Assembly (NCBI RefSeq): GCF_000722635.1
Contig: NZ_JOKH01000001.1
Location: forward strand, 1,016,201 to 1,080,200
DNA: 64,000 nt
Source of the DNA: Endozoicomonas numazuensis
Lineage (GTDB): Bacteria > Pseudomonadota > Gammaproteobacteria > Pseudomonadales > Endozoicomonadaceae
Direction: 5' to 3'
Position numbers and translations under genes: made by a program. Under the pieces are notes generated by a model. It had not been told where the DNA came from. It searched no databases and saw only the letters and a program-made list of their open reading frames with translations. This document shows, piece by piece, positions 19,756 through 29,351 of the stretch; the first letter of the stretch is position 1; each line of letters begins with the position of its first letter.

Positions 19756-20967
19756 CTATAACCCCATTGCCTTACGAGCAAATCGACCTTTCAGCCCCCG
19801 GCTCATATCAAGACAGGTTAAGCCCAGGTTCCTGGCCAGGATCACCGGTAATTCCTGTCGTGAAAACAATTTCACCAGACCGTCGCAGAAGTCCAGTGTC
19901 ATCTTCTGGTCAGTTTTCTGCTCATCGACATATTGAAGCAGCCGGGTCAGATGGCCGGGAGACATCCCCTGCCTTATAGAATTGATAATATTGTCCGCAA
20001 GAGCCAGCGTATCTCTGATAGCCAGGTTATAGCCCTGACCTGCAACAGGGTGCATTGCATGTGCAGCATTGCCCAAAACTACCAACCCGGGCCTGACCTG
20101 CTCACGGGCAACACTGAGTGCCAAAGGATAGGTTTCTCGTGTCCCGACCCGGGTAAACTCACCCGCCCGATAACCAAACTTTTCCTGAAGAGTTGTCAGG
20201 AAAGTTTCATCATCCATGGCTATTTTGTCGTTTATTTCGTCTGAGGGAACAGTCCAGACCAGTGCTGACCGATCATCGGAAAGAGGCAGCAGAGCCATAG
20301 GACCTCGTCCGGAAAATCGCTCATAGGCAACTCCTTGATGAGGTCTGTCCAGAGAAACATTGGCAATCAGCGCGTGCTGTTCGTAGTCATAATGCTTGCG
20401 TCCAATACACAGCTTTTCCATCAGACTGGAACGCCCTCCATCAGCCAGAACCACCAGCGAAGCCAGTTTCTCGACTGACTCACCAGACTGACCAATTAAC
20501 ACTTTCATTTCAGAGCCCGGCATCGGTTGCAGGGATTCAACCTGAGCAGGGCTCAGCACTTCAACCAGACCCTGGTCTCTAAAATCTTTCAGCTTTTTGA
20601 GTAGCACTTCACCCAGACGATGGTTTTCTACCACATAACCTAATGCGGGCACCCCTTCGTCCTGGTAGTTGAGGTTTGTAGCACCAAAATGCCCCTGATC
20701 TGACACCTGAATATCCAGAATAGGCGTGGCAAACTGATCCAGGGCTGACCAGAGCCCCAACTCTTCATAGATCAACTGGGTGCCATAGGAGAGTGCCGAG
20801 GCTCTGGCATCGTAGCTGGGAGGAGTATCCCTTGCCTCATCTATAGAGTGCGTTTCAACCAGAGCGACTTTCAACTCATATTGGTTGATCGCAGACTCCA
20901 GAGCACACAGCAGACTGGCACCTACCAGTCCACCACCAATGATCAGGACATCATACTTCCCGGTCAT
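19756..20967 (-). CDS. ubiH: 2-octaprenyl-6-methoxyphenol hydroxylase UbiH
   Basis: This 403-residue FAD-dependent ubiquinone hydroxylase has GGGLVG (11-16) and GNAAHAMHPVAGQGYN near residue 300. Asn in place of Asp after the Gly is the form found in UbiH. The open frame extends 36 codons upstream to 21075, but that part lies in a dispersed repeat. The ATG at 20967 has an excellent AAGGAGAG site and the correct family N-terminus. It lies between ubiI and ygfB; pepP, the usual upstream neighbour, is absent. Confidence 0.9.
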   Translation of the reverse strand: MTGKYDVLIIGGGLVGASLLCALESAINQYELKVALVETHSIDEARDTPPSYDARASALSYGTQLIYEELGLWSALDQFATPILDIQVSDQGHFGATNLNYQDEGVPALGYVVENHRLGEVLLKKLKDFRDQGLVEVLSPAQVESLQPMPGSEMKVLIGQSGESVEKLASLVVLADGGRSSLMEKLCIGRKHYDYEQHALIANVSLDRPHQGVAYERFSGRGPMALLPLSDDRSALVWTVPSDEINDKIAMDDETFLTTLQEKFGYRAGEFTRVGTRETYPLALSVAREQVRPGLVVLGNAAHAMHPVAGQGYNLAIRDTLALADNIINSIRQGMSPGHLTRLLQYVDEQKTDQKMTLDFCDGLVKLFSRQELPVILARNLGLTCLDMSRGLKGRFARKAMGL

Positions 20968-20980
20968 CCCTCTCTCCTTT

Positions 20981-21059
20981 TTACTATGAAATACCGCTTT
21001 ATCGAGCTCTGCAGCCATTTCCATGTTTCGGGGTGAGTTGCATTTTCCGCTCATGGCTG
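20981..21059. repeat. dispersed 80-bp repeat, copy B
   Basis: This is the homologue of 3023-3102. It begins 14 bp upstream of the ubiH start, overlapping nothing essential but filling the place between ygfB and ubiH where pepP is expected. Confidence 0.8.
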
Positions 21060-21135
21060 CTGACCGTGAAAACACTCATCACCGAAGGGAAATAAATGGT
21101 TACTGTTATCGTTCAGATATCAGAAACAGACTCAA

Positions 21136-21714
21136 TCAATGGATGGTTTGGGTATCACCCTTTTTAGTTTTTTCCTGGGCGGTCACCTCAGAAAAAACGG
21201 TAATCAGCGCCATTCGAACAAACTCACTGACTTCCATAAAGAAGCGTTCAGATTCATCACTGTCATCCGCTTCGGGTTGTATCTGGGCAATTTCCGAGAA
21301 ATCATTCAGAACCCCTTCTACTTCTTCACTTAACGTTTTGTTTCCAATCACTTCACCAAAACCGGAGAGAAAACCCTGACACCAATAACCCAGCGCTTCT
21401 GTTCTTTGTTCAAGGGCTTCGTCATCATCTGGCATGAGCAGGGCAATGGAAAAGTCAGACTGATCCAGCTGCTGCAGGGCTCCCTGATACATATTGGACA
21501 GCAAATCCTGAAAACGACTGTCTAACTCCTGGTCCTCCAGTAATCCAGCCACTTGTCTGAACCAGGTTTCTACTCCAGGCTGACTGCCAGCGGCAAACGT
21601 ACCACAGAGAATTCCATGCAGTTCAGAAGGATGACTGCCACCACCCAGCTCTACCAGTCGGTCAGCCAGCTCATCAAAGGCGACAACGTCTAAAGTCGCA
21701 TCATTATTTGTCAT
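21136..21714 (-). CDS. ygfB: YgfB/UPF0149 family protein
   Basis: This 192-residue acidic helical protein has the family signature HGILCGTFAAG near residue 33 and the GYWCQGFLSGFG stretch near residue 108. Its role is poorly defined; in Pseudomonas aeruginosa YgfB has been linked to control of amidase expression. It diverges from the zapA operon and is followed by ubiH and ubiI, as in other gammaproteobacteria except for the missing pepP. Confidence 0.92.
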   Translation of the reverse strand: MTNNDATLDVVAFDELADRLVELGGGSHPSELHGILCGTFAAGSQPGVETWFRQVAGLLEDQELDSRFQDLLSNMYQGALQQLDQSDFSIALLMPDDDEALEQRTEALGYWCQGFLSGFGEVIGNKTLSEEVEGVLNDFSEIAQIQPEADDSDESERFFMEVSEFVRMALITVFSEVTAQEKTKKGDTQTIH

Positions 21715-21937
21715 TGCAATTACCTTGAAAGCCTTTCTGGACAGGACTCGTTTACCCGTAACAACCCCACCCTGTCAGGGTGGATTGAAAATCCGTCAGA
21801 GGACCTGATCCCATTGGCTCTATGAAAACCTGATGGTGAGTGAGTGTACCAGATTTATCGATTAGGCAAATCTCAAAGGCATTGTTCTGTATACCTACAG
21901 CCGCTATAGTAGTTCCAATAACACGGTCCCGGAACCT

Positions 21938-22147
21938 ATGAACGACCACGAACTCGCAGCCCTGAACCAGAAACTTGATTACCTGGTAGCCATCAGTCTG
22001 AAACTGAAAGAAGAAAACCGGTTATTGCGTGCCAAGGAGCAATCCTGGCTGGCCGAACGCGCTCAACTTATGGAAAAGAATGATGTCGCACGCAGCAAGG
22101 TCGAGGCCATGATCAACCGCCTGCGTACTCTGGAGCATGAATCCTAA
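21938..22147 (+). CDS. TIGR02449 family coiled-coil protein
   Basis: This 69-residue, nearly all-helical protein shows heptad-like spacing (LNQKLDYLVAISLKLKEENRLL). It belongs to the small family encoded directly before zapA in pseudomonads and relatives, and resembles ZapB in size and coil. The stop overlaps the zapA start (TAATG), indicating translational coupling. Confidence 0.85.
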   Translation: MNDHELAALNQKLDYLVAISLKLKEENRLLRAKEQSWLAERAQLMEKNDVARSKVEAMINRLRTLEHES

Positions 22148-22446
22148 TGGACAGTCCATCCACTACCACCGTCAGTATCCTGGACAAGGAATATCTGATC
22201 AGTTGCCCTAAAGAAGAAGAAGCTAACCTTCATCGGGCAGCCCAGCATTTAAACGAACAAATGAAGCAGATCCGTTCAGGCGGCGTGATAGGTGCAGAAC
22301 GCATCGCAGTCATGGCAGCATTAAACATCAGTTATGAGCTGCTACAAAGTAAACAACAAAGCCTGACTGATAACTCTGACGCCCAGGAACAAATCAAACA
22401 GATGCTTGGCAAACTGGATCAGGCTCTTATGTCGATCGAAAGCTAA
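22147..22446 (+). CDS. zapA: cell division protein ZapA
   Basis: This 99-residue FtsZ-ring stabiliser has the ZapA N-terminal globular motif (VSILDKEYLISCPKEEEANL) followed by a coiled coil containing GAERIAVMAALNISYELL. It is co-translated with the preceding coiled-coil gene and followed by a terminator and then the 6S RNA gene, the conserved zapA-ssrS order. Confidence 0.93.
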   Translation: MDSPSTTTVSILDKEYLISCPKEEEANLHRAAQHLNEQMKQIRSGGVIGAERIAVMAALNISYELLQSKQQSLTDNSDAQEQIKQMLGKLDQALMSIES

Positions 22447-22476
22447 GCCAACCAGCGCTTAAACATTATCCGCCTT

Positions 22477-22518
22477 ATAGCCGACCAAATTAAAAATTGG
22501 ACGGCTATCTGTTCTTCT
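22477..22518 (+). terminator. terminator of the zapA operon
   Basis: The stem ATAGCCG (22477-22483) pairs with CGGCTAT (22502-22508). It continues across one A-A mismatch with CCAA/TTGG and is followed by a pyrimidine-rich tract (ctgttcttctcccc). Confidence 0.75.
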
Positions 22519-22638
22519 CCCCTTCCAGACTCCTAGAGCATCATGGACTGGCGAGGCAGCATCAGCAAAAAACCAATTGAGCTATCAGTCAAAAGATCAA
22601 TAGCAAAAAAAACCTACAGACTTGTACGGCAGAACCGA

Positions 22639-22644
22639 TATAAT
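22639..22644 (+). promoter_or_regulatory. -10 box of ssrS
   Basis: A perfect TATAAT lies 7 bp before the predicted 5' end of the 6S RNA. No strong -35 hexamer stands at 17 bp. Confidence 0.7.
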
Positions 22645-22650
22645 CCCGGT

Positions 22651-22837
22651 TGAGTCTCTCTGGTCTGTTTGCCAGTCATTAAAGACCCGGGCTGATAATA
22701 CCAAACTAGGAAGTTCCTCGTTGATGCTGGAGCGCAAGTCCACCTTGCAGTGGAAAGCCCGATTCATCACAGCAACCTCCACCGTTGCTTAACAGCAACG
22801 GGCTTACGTGACAGCGGCAGTTTGGGGAGACTTACTT
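22651..22837 (+). ncRNA. ssrS: 6S RNA
   Basis: This is a roughly 187-nt RNA gene behind zapA, the conserved place for ssrS. The ends pair: AGTCTCTCT (22653-22661) with GGGGAGACT near 22824-22832. The pattern after the 5' arm, with CCCGGGCTGATAATACC, matches the E. coli 6S region GAGCCGATATTTCATACC, and the 3' part has GCGGCAG as in other 6S RNAs. 6S RNA sequesters housekeeping RNA polymerase in stationary phase by mimicking an open promoter. Its last 54 bp are repeated downstream as apparent attachment sites, so the gene is the integration target and its 3' end is kept intact. Confidence 0.85.
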
Positions 22838-22838
22838 T
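22785..22838 (+). repeat. attL: 3' end of ssrS, copy 1
   Basis: These 54 bp, beginning TTGCTTAACAGC and ending GACTTACTTT, are identical to 33812-33865; the last 36 are also identical to 36458-36493. All three copies share one orientation. Position at the 3' end of an RNA gene followed by an integrase gene is the classic attL layout. Confidence 0.88.
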
Positions 22839-22992
22839 CACTCAGTACATTTCATCTCATCACTTCTCATTTATCGCCGAACACCCTATAAAATAAGGCT
22901 CAAGCGGCACCCTCTCAGAATCACCCGCCATTTTTTTGCTCGTCTCATACTGTGCACCAAGGTACATTCAAAACATAGCAGCGCAAATAAAA

Positions 22993-23011
22993 CTGCCCAA
23001 ATAACTGCCCA
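22993..23011 (+). promoter_or_regulatory. candidate integrase arm-type sites, left
   Basis: Two direct CTGCCCA motifs start at 22993 and 23005, just upstream of the integrase gene. The same pair with the same 12-bp spacing occurs near the opposite end of the island. Confidence 0.45.
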
Positions 23012-23055
23012 GTTTTCCTCTCGTTACCCAGCGACAACGGAAAAACTGGCATATA

Positions 23056-23889
23056 GTGAATGACCTCAAAATCAAGAATAAGAAGTCACGACTATGGCAA
23101 AAAAAAAATCTAACGGATGTCGCCATTCGTAATAAAAAAGCTGAAAATAAAGAGACCACACTGGTCGATACATCGGGCCTGATCTGTCGGATATTTCCTT
23201 CAGGGAGAAAAACCTTCTGCTGGCGGTACACTGATCACTACCGTAACAAACAACAATCTCGAATAGAGTATGGTGACTATCCTGATCGGTCACTGGAAGA
23301 TGCCCGACGAATTCATTTGTCCGCAAAGTCAGCCAGAAAAAATGGGCAAGACATCAAAGAACCATCTGTCCTGAATGGCATTATCAAAGAGGTGGTAAAA
23401 GACTCTGCCAATTTTGTCCCTCTGCTGAAGGAGTACACACTATCTGACCTGGTGGCTGACTACGTCAAAGGGCACATTGAAAAAAACAATATCGGTCCGC
23501 GCCCTTACAACAGAATCAAGAAACATGTGGAGCCCGTTCTGGGCCACTACCCTGCTGACCACGTCCCTCCGGAGGAAATTAAACGGCTTATTACCCATTT
23601 ACGAGATAGTAATCAAAAAGAAAGAACCATCTTCGATACCGTCCGCTTTACTGTCTCTATGTATCGATGGGGCATTCTCATGTTCAAGTGCAAGACCAAC
23701 CCATTTGAACCTTATTCAATCAAAGCAAGAAGAAAAACACGAACTCAGTATTATTCAATGCTTGAACTGCGAACACTGTTAACGAATCCCGACAGTTTCC
23801 GAATCAAGAATGACTTTTATCTAATGCAGAAAGCACTCATTCTCTCTGGTGCACGACGAACCCAGAGCTGGAACGCCGCACCGCCCTAA
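23056..23889 (+). pseudogene. truncated tyrosine integrase (DUF4102/P4 type)
   Basis: A GTG-started frame encodes the N-terminal arm-binding DUF4102 domain (LTDVAIRNKKAENK, then FPSGRKTFCWRY and YGDYPDRSLEDAR), the core-binding SAM-like domain (about 125-210), and the start of the catalytic domain up to SGARR, near residue 267. The remaining catalytic residues (HxxR, tyrosine) are lost. The sequence passes into the final codons of an hsdS gene in another frame and stops. A deletion between int and hsdS explains this best. Full family members have about 400 residues. Confidence 0.88.
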
Positions 23890-23942
23890 TCTCCGCCGCC
23901 GTCACCGGCAAAATCGACGTGCGTGACTGGTCATCAAATTAA
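23862..23942 (+). pseudogene. hsdS: 3' remnant of type I restriction specificity gene hsdS
   Basis: From about 23865 one frame reads ELERRTALISAAVTGKIDVR, then DW and a TAA stop at 23940-23942. This is the typical HsdS C-terminus. Everything upstream in hsdS, and all of hsdM, is missing and replaced by the integrase fragment. Confidence 0.85.
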
Positions 23943-23949
23943 CTCCTCT

Positions 23950-23980
23950 CCAATGGTCTCCGCACTGCGGAGACCATTGG
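23950..23980 (+). terminator. perfect 14-bp hairpin after hsdS remnant
   Basis: CCAATGGTCTCCGC (23950-23963) and its exact complement (23967-23980) enclose a 3-nt loop. No T tract follows. It is probably the former hsdS transcript end, or a barrier before the MNT operon. Confidence 0.55.
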
Positions 23981-24030
23981 GCTGACGCTGTCTGCACAAT
24001 ACCAAAAGGTATCAACATGAGACTTATCAG

Positions 24031-24090
24031 TCCCGTATTGTGACCTTGAAAAGTCCCAATATGATACCTATAGTTCCCATATTGATACCT
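24031..24090 (+). promoter_or_regulatory. three direct repeats upstream of the MNT gene
   Basis: Variants of TCCCATATTGATACCT begin at 24031, 24054 and 24075, spaced 23 and 21 bp, about two helical turns. They end 20 bp before the start codon of a protein with an N-terminal HTH, so autoregulatory operators are likely. Confidence 0.6.
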
Positions 24091-24109
24091 CTACAGGGAC
24101 GAAGCCGCT

Positions 24110-24703
24110 ATGTCATCCATTGCCTCGGCGTTATTCACCAAAACCCAGCAACGTCTGCTGTCGGTGCTGTACGGCAAACCGGACACCTCTTTCTATTTGA
24201 ACGAAATCGCTCGTCTGGCGGGCGTGGGTAAAGGTGCTGTGGTGCGTGAAGTTAAAAAAATGACCGAAGCCGGTTTGCTGACCACCCATCAGCAGGGCAA
24301 CCAGCAACACTATCAGGCCAACCCGGATAATCCTGTTTTTGAGGAACTGAAAGCCATTACCCGCAAAACCTTTGGCGCACAGGGTGTCATTAAGGAGGCT
24401 CTGGCTTCAGTTCTGAAGCAATGCGACATAGCGTTTATTTATGGCTCCGTGGCAAAAGGGCAGGAGCATGCAGGCAGCGATATAGACGTACTGCTGGTCG
24501 GAAATGACCTGAGTTACGGCGACATCATGGAACAGCTGGAACCGGCAGAACAGCAGCTAGGCCGAGTTATCAATCCGACTCTGTTTAGCCCGGAAGAATT
24601 CCGGCAAAGAGAAAACAGTCAGCAAAGTTTTATCACACGACTTATGGAACAGCCCAAACTCTGGCTGATCGATCAACCCTTAACCGGAGACACGCTATCG
24701 TGA
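24110..24703 (+). CDS. HTH-nucleotidyltransferase (MNT-type antitoxin)
   Basis: This 197-residue protein has an N-terminal winged HTH (about 10-75, with YLNEIARLAGVGKGAVVREVKKM) and a C-terminal minimal nucleotidyltransferase domain. The catalytic motif is GS at 112-113 followed by SDIDVLLVG with Asp124 and Asp126. In known MNT/HEPN systems such enzymes neutralise a HEPN RNase by adding AMP residues. Here the HTH probably also represses the operon through the three direct repeats upstream. The following HEPN gene overlaps by 4 bp. Such pairs are often found inside type I restriction loci. Confidence 0.82.
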   Translation: MSSIASALFTKTQQRLLSVLYGKPDTSFYLNEIARLAGVGKGAVVREVKKMTEAGLLTTHQQGNQQHYQANPDNPVFEELKAITRKTFGAQGVIKEALASVLKQCDIAFIYGSVAKGQEHAGSDIDVLLVGNDLSYGDIMEQLEPAEQQLGRVINPTLFSPEEFRQRENSQQSFITRLMEQPKLWLIDQPLTGDTLS

Positions 24704-25116
24704 AAGAGCTGGATAATCTGGTCAAAATCAACAAGCTCAAAAAAGAACCCCCCGATGCACAGGAATTTGCAGGCATGGTTCGGGCAGCAGAAACCAAATT
24801 GAAGGATGCTGCCATTCAAGGTTTGTCCGTCGATAGTCAGTTTTCACTGGCCTACAGTGCCGTGCACGCATTGTCGCTGGCTGCGTTACGCTGGCATGGC
24901 TATCGTTCTGAAAGCCGTTATCTGGTGTTTCAGTGTTTACAGCATACGTTGGGCTTGAGTCGTGCAAAGTGGCGGGTACTGGATCAATGCCACAACCAGC
25001 GTAACCTTGCGGAGTATGAAGGGCATCTGGACGTCAATCCGCAACTATTAAAAGAACTGATTCAACTATCCCATGAGCTGCTAAATCTGGTTAAATCACT
25101 ACCTGAAATCTCTTAG
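24700..25116 (+). CDS. HEPN-domain protein (putative toxin of MNT/HEPN pair)
   Basis: This 138-residue, helical protein starts at a GTG that overlaps the upstream stop. The segment QRNLAEYEGH (Arg101, Asn102, Tyr106, His109) fits the HEPN RNase motif and its RN-xxx-Y adenylylation-target variant, although the R-to-H spacing (7) is longer than the common 4-6. As a pair with the nucleotidyltransferase it is probably an RNase-type toxin or abortive-infection module. Activity is inferred. Confidence 0.72.
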   Translation: MKELDNLVKINKLKKEPPDAQEFAGMVRAAETKLKDAAIQGLSVDSQFSLAYSAVHALSLAALRWHGYRSESRYLVFQCLQHTLGLSRAKWRVLDQCHNQRNLAEYEGHLDVNPQLLKELIQLSHELLNLVKSLPEIS

Positions 25117-25149
25117 CATTTTCAAGCAGTCACTTTTCAGGCAATGACT

Positions 25150-28100
25150 ATGGACAGTACCACCGAATCCATCTTCCAGAACGATATGATCACCCGCCTG
25201 GTTGGCTGCTGGGCAGTGGCGACCAGTACGACCGGGAAACGGCGTTGTATACCCGCGATGCACTGGACTTTGTGAAGAACACCCAACCGAAGGAATGGCA
25301 GAAGTTCTGCAAAAGCTTTCCGATGGATTCGGAGCAGCATTTTATCAGCCATCTGGTGAATCAGTTAAAAAAAGCCGATGCCAATGCCATTGATAAGGAG
25401 CTTCGCAGCTTTGGCACCCTGGGCGTGTTGCGTCATGGGTTGAAGATTCGCAATGCCCGGTTCTCCCTGTGCCAGTTTATGCCGGAGCATACCCTGAATC
25501 CGGATACGCTGGCCCGCTATAAGGAAAACCGTTGTCGTGTGGTGCCGGAGCTGGTTTACAGCCCCTATGCCACCGACGCTCATCTGGCGGAAACCGGCAA
25601 AAAGGCCAGGGCATGGCGCATTGATCTGGTGCTATTTGTGAACGGTCTGCCCGTGGCGACGCTGGAACTGAAATCGGAATTCAAACAGGCCATTGAAAAC
25701 GCCAAACGGCAATATCAAAAGACCCGTCTGCCCAAAGACCCGGAAACCGGCAAGCCGGAACCGCTGCTGACCTTTAAACGGGGTGCGCTGGTGCATTTTG
25801 CCGTGAGTCAGTACGAAGTGTATATGGCGACCAAACTGGCGGGCAGCGATACTTTCTTTCTGCCGTTTAACAAAGGCACGGCGGAAGGCGGTGCGGGCAA
25901 TGATACGCCTGAAAACCAAGATGAGTACGCCACCGAATACCTCTGGAACGAGGTGCTGCTGCCCGATAACCTGCTGAATATTATTGGTCGGTTTGTTCAT
26001 TTGCAGATCGAAGAGAAGGAAGACTGGGAAGGCCGCAAGTCAAAAAAAGAAACCCTGATCTTTCCCTGTTATCACCAGTGGGATGTGGTGACCAAGCTGA
26101 TCGCTGCCGCAAAAAGCGAAGGCACGGGCAACAAGTATCTGGTACAGCACAGTGCCGGTTCCGGTAAATCCAACTCCATTGCCTGGACCGCCCATCAGCT
26201 TTCTACCCTGTACGATAGCGAAGGTAACAAGCAGTTCCATTCGGTGATAGTCATTACCTACAGAACCGTGCTGGACGATCAGCTTCAGGATACTATCTAC
26301 CAGTTTGAACACGCCGACGGTGTGGTGGGGCGCATCAACAAAAAAGAAGGTGATGGCTCCAAGTCGGAGAAACTGGCAGCAGCTCTGGAGAGTGCTCAAC
26401 CGATCATTATTGTCACCATTCAAACCTTCCCTTATGTATTGGCGGCCATTGAGAACAGCACCAGCCTGAAGGAACGCCGTTACGCAGTAATTGCCGATGA
26501 AGCCCATTCGTCACAAACTGGCTCCACCGCCCGCAAGCTGAAAGAAGTGTTGATGGTGAATGCGTCAGATAACGAAGATGAAGATAAGCAGCTTTCGTCT
26601 GAAGATGTATTGGATGCAACGGTTGCCGCTCGCACAGGCAGCAGTAACCTGAATTACTATGCGTTCACGGCCACACCCAAACCGAAGACACTGGAGTTGT
26701 TTGGTTGCCTGCCCAAGCCTGATCAACCGGCGTCTGAAAAGAACCTGCCCGAAGCCTTCCATGTGTACTCCATGCGTCAGGCGATTGAGGAAGGGTTCAT
26801 TCTCGATGTGCTGAAAAACTACACCAATTACAAAGTAGCGTATCAACTGGCTCAGAAGATTGAAGCCACCGACGAAGAGGTAGACAGCAAAAAAGCCAAG
26901 GTGAAACTGAACCGCTGGGTGCGACTCCATGAGTACAATATTTCCCAGAAGGTGAAAGTCATCATCGACCACTTCAAAGAGCATGTCATAGGCTTGCTCG
27001 GTGGTCAGGCCAAGGCGATGGTGGTCACCAGTTCCCGTAAGGAAGCGGTGCGTTACAAGCTGGCGTTTGATAAATACCTTTCGGACTCTTCAAATAACAA
27101 GAAAAGTTCAATAGAAGTGATGATTGCCTTTTCCGGCGAGGTGGAATTTCACAAGGACGACCCGGACAGCATTGCCCTGCTGGATCAAAAGTTCACCGAA
27201 ACCAATATGAACCCGGCACTGAAAGGCCGGGATATGCGCAAAGCCTTCAACACCGACGATTACCAGATCATGCTGGTTGCCAACAAGTTCCAGACCGGCT
27301 TTGACCAGCCCAAACTCTGCGCCATGTATGTGGACAAACCCTTGGGCGGTGTGGAATGTGTGCAAACCCTGTCCCGCCTGAACCGCACCTACCCCGGCAA
27401 GGCCGAGTGTGGCACCTTTGTGCTGGATTTTGTCAATGAGCCGGACGAGATTCTGGAGTCGTTCCAGCCGTATTACCAGACCGCTGAACTGGCGGATGTA
27501 TCCGACCCTGACAAGGTGTTTGACCTGTATGAAAAACTCCGTGCCAGTGGCATCTTCACCTGGACGGAAGTGGAACGGTTCTGCGAAGCCTTCCTCGCCA
27601 AGAGCAAAAGTAATGCGGCGGTGAGCAATATCGTAAAGCCCGCCGTGGATCGCTGGCAGAAGCGTTATGCCTCAGCCATTGAAGCCTACATCCACGCCAA
27701 GACCCTGTTCGAACGCACCAAGAAGACCAAAGATGCCGTACTGATCGCTAATGCTGAAAACAGCTTCAAAGAGTGCAAGCAGGAAAAAGACCGGCTGGAA
27801 ATCTTCAAAAAGGATTTAGGCACCTTTACCCGCTTCTATGAGTTTATGTCCCAGATTGTGGATTACGACGACAAGGAGCTGGAAAAACTCAGCCTGTACG
27901 CCCGCTACCTGCGGCCATTACTCCGTGAAAAGGTCATTGAAGAAGACGACATCGACCTGGATAACGTGGTGATGAGCCATTACCGGCTGTCCAAGATTCG
28001 CCAGCAAGATATTGAGCTGAAGGAAGACGCAGAAGACTATAAGTTGGAACCCTCCAGCGATGCCGGTTCAGCCAAACCGAAGGACAAGAAAGAAGAGTTC

Positions 28101-28397
28101 TTGTCGCAGATTGTGGCACGCCTGAATGAGTTATTTATTACCGATGACCTGAGCGATGGTGACCTGATCAACTACGCCTATACCGTGCGGGATAAGCTGG
28201 TTGAGAACGATACGGTGATGAAGCAGATCGAGAACAACACGGCAGATCAGGCATTACTGGGCGACTTCCCGCAGGCGATTGATGATGCGGTAATGGACAG
28301 CAATGAAGCACATCAGGAAATGATGATGCAGTATCTATCCAACCCAGAGTTGGCTCGTGGGTTTGCTCGGGTGGTGTTTGATATGTTGAAGGGGTGA
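25150..28397 (+). pseudogene. hsdR: type I restriction enzyme R subunit, frameshifted near 5' end
   Basis: From ATG 25150 the family N-terminus is read (TESIFQNDMITRL). Around 25201-25203 the frame must shift by one base to continue with WLLGSGDQYDRETALYTRD and the long remainder (1050 codons open from a TTG at 25245). The rest is intact: nuclease strand RIDLVLFVNG with ELKSEF, Walker A SAGSGKS, helicase box DEAH, TATPKP and motif VI QTLSRLNRT. Full length would be about 1082 residues. With hsdM gone and hsdS reduced to a tail, the enzyme cannot form a normal restriction complex. An internal start or a sequencing error are alternatives for the frameshift. Confidence 0.85.
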
Positions 28398-28487
28398 GTT
28401 GAAATAACACAACAGAGGCACCTCTTACCGAGTGCCACTTTGTGTTCTGGATAGTAACCTCCCGGCAGTTTTTTTTATTGAGTATGT

Positions 28488-29351
28488 ATGAGTACTGAAA
28501 ATAGTAACCAACCCATTAGCCTCTTTAAATTCAGAGCAGGCAATGATAATGATCTTGATGCCCTTCATCAGGATTATATTTGGTTTCCTTCCTGCGCTAG
28601 TCTAAATGACCCATTTGAAGGTATGGCGTTCATCGATAGTTCAAACATTGACAGCAGGCTGTACCAGAAGTTCCGTGATAAATTTAATGAAAAATGTAAA
28701 GAAACAAGCGGTCGGCACCGTTGCGACGATCACCTTGATGATAAAGAGTTTGTGCATCAATGGTTCAAAGCTTACGTAGAGGCGTGGCGTCAAAAGACAG
28801 CAATATTCTCAGCGTCGAAGGCTTACTCAGTTGCAGGTTATAGGCTAACACCAGAGCATGTCCTTGGCTCTATGGCATTGTGGGGCCACTATGCTGACGG
28901 CTTACGTGGTTATTGCATTGAGTACAACTTTGAACAGCTCGAAAAATCACTCAAAGACCATAATCCAGAGAGGGGTATAGGTTCAAGCGGTGTAGAGTAC
29001 TCCAACACATTACGCCCTATTTTATCTCTGAAAACCTATATCGAGGACTATGTATCTGGCGATAGAATAAACACAGTTACAGAGATACAAAAAACCTTCA
29101 CAACCAAGCATAAAAGCACCTGGCACCACGAGCAGGAGGCTCGGCTATTTGCAGCAGGTAAAGATGGGAAGTGTGAGTTTGATTCAAGCTGTATCCGAGC
29201 CGTGTATTTAGGTGAAAAAATGTCAGATGAGAAGAAGCGTAGCATCAAAGCCTGCCTGGATGCGAAACCGGTAAAGATTGATTTATGCGAAGTGTCTATT
29301 GATAAGTTGGGGCGGGAATACCAGCTTAGAATCGGAAATTATTCGGGTTAG
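28488..29351 (+). CDS. DUF2971 family protein
   Basis: This 287-residue protein has the DUF2971 pattern: LFKFRAGN near the start, WFPSCASLNDPFEG (about 31-44), FSASKAY, LWGHYADGLRGYCIEYN (about 131-147), and HHEQEARLF with a conserved Glu near residue 215. The biochemical function is not established; the family is common in defence islands and near DNA-modifying toxins. It has its own gap on both sides and probably its own promoter. Confidence 0.8.
   Translation: MSTENSNQPISLFKFRAGNDNDLDALHQDYIWFPSCASLNDPFEGMAFIDSSNIDSRLYQKFRDKFNEKCKETSGRHRCDDHLDDKEFVHQWFKAYVEAWRQKTAIFSASKAYSVAGYRLTPEHVLGSMALWGHYADGLRGYCIEYNFEQLEKSLKDHNPERGIGSSGVEYSNTLRPILSLKTYIEDYVSGDRINTVTEIQKTFTTKHKSTWHHEQEARLFAAGKDGKCEFDSSCIRAVYLGEKMSDEKKRSIKACLDAKPVKIDLCEVSIDKLGREYQLRIGNYSG

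Noticed and set aside
20967-21075. Upstream extension of ubiH by 36 codons
   Set aside because: The extension lies in the dispersed repeat, and the internal ATG has the ribosome binding site and family N-terminus.
25632-26984. Several long minus-strand frames inside hsdR
   Set aside because: They are antisense to conserved helicase and nuclease motifs and overlap one another.
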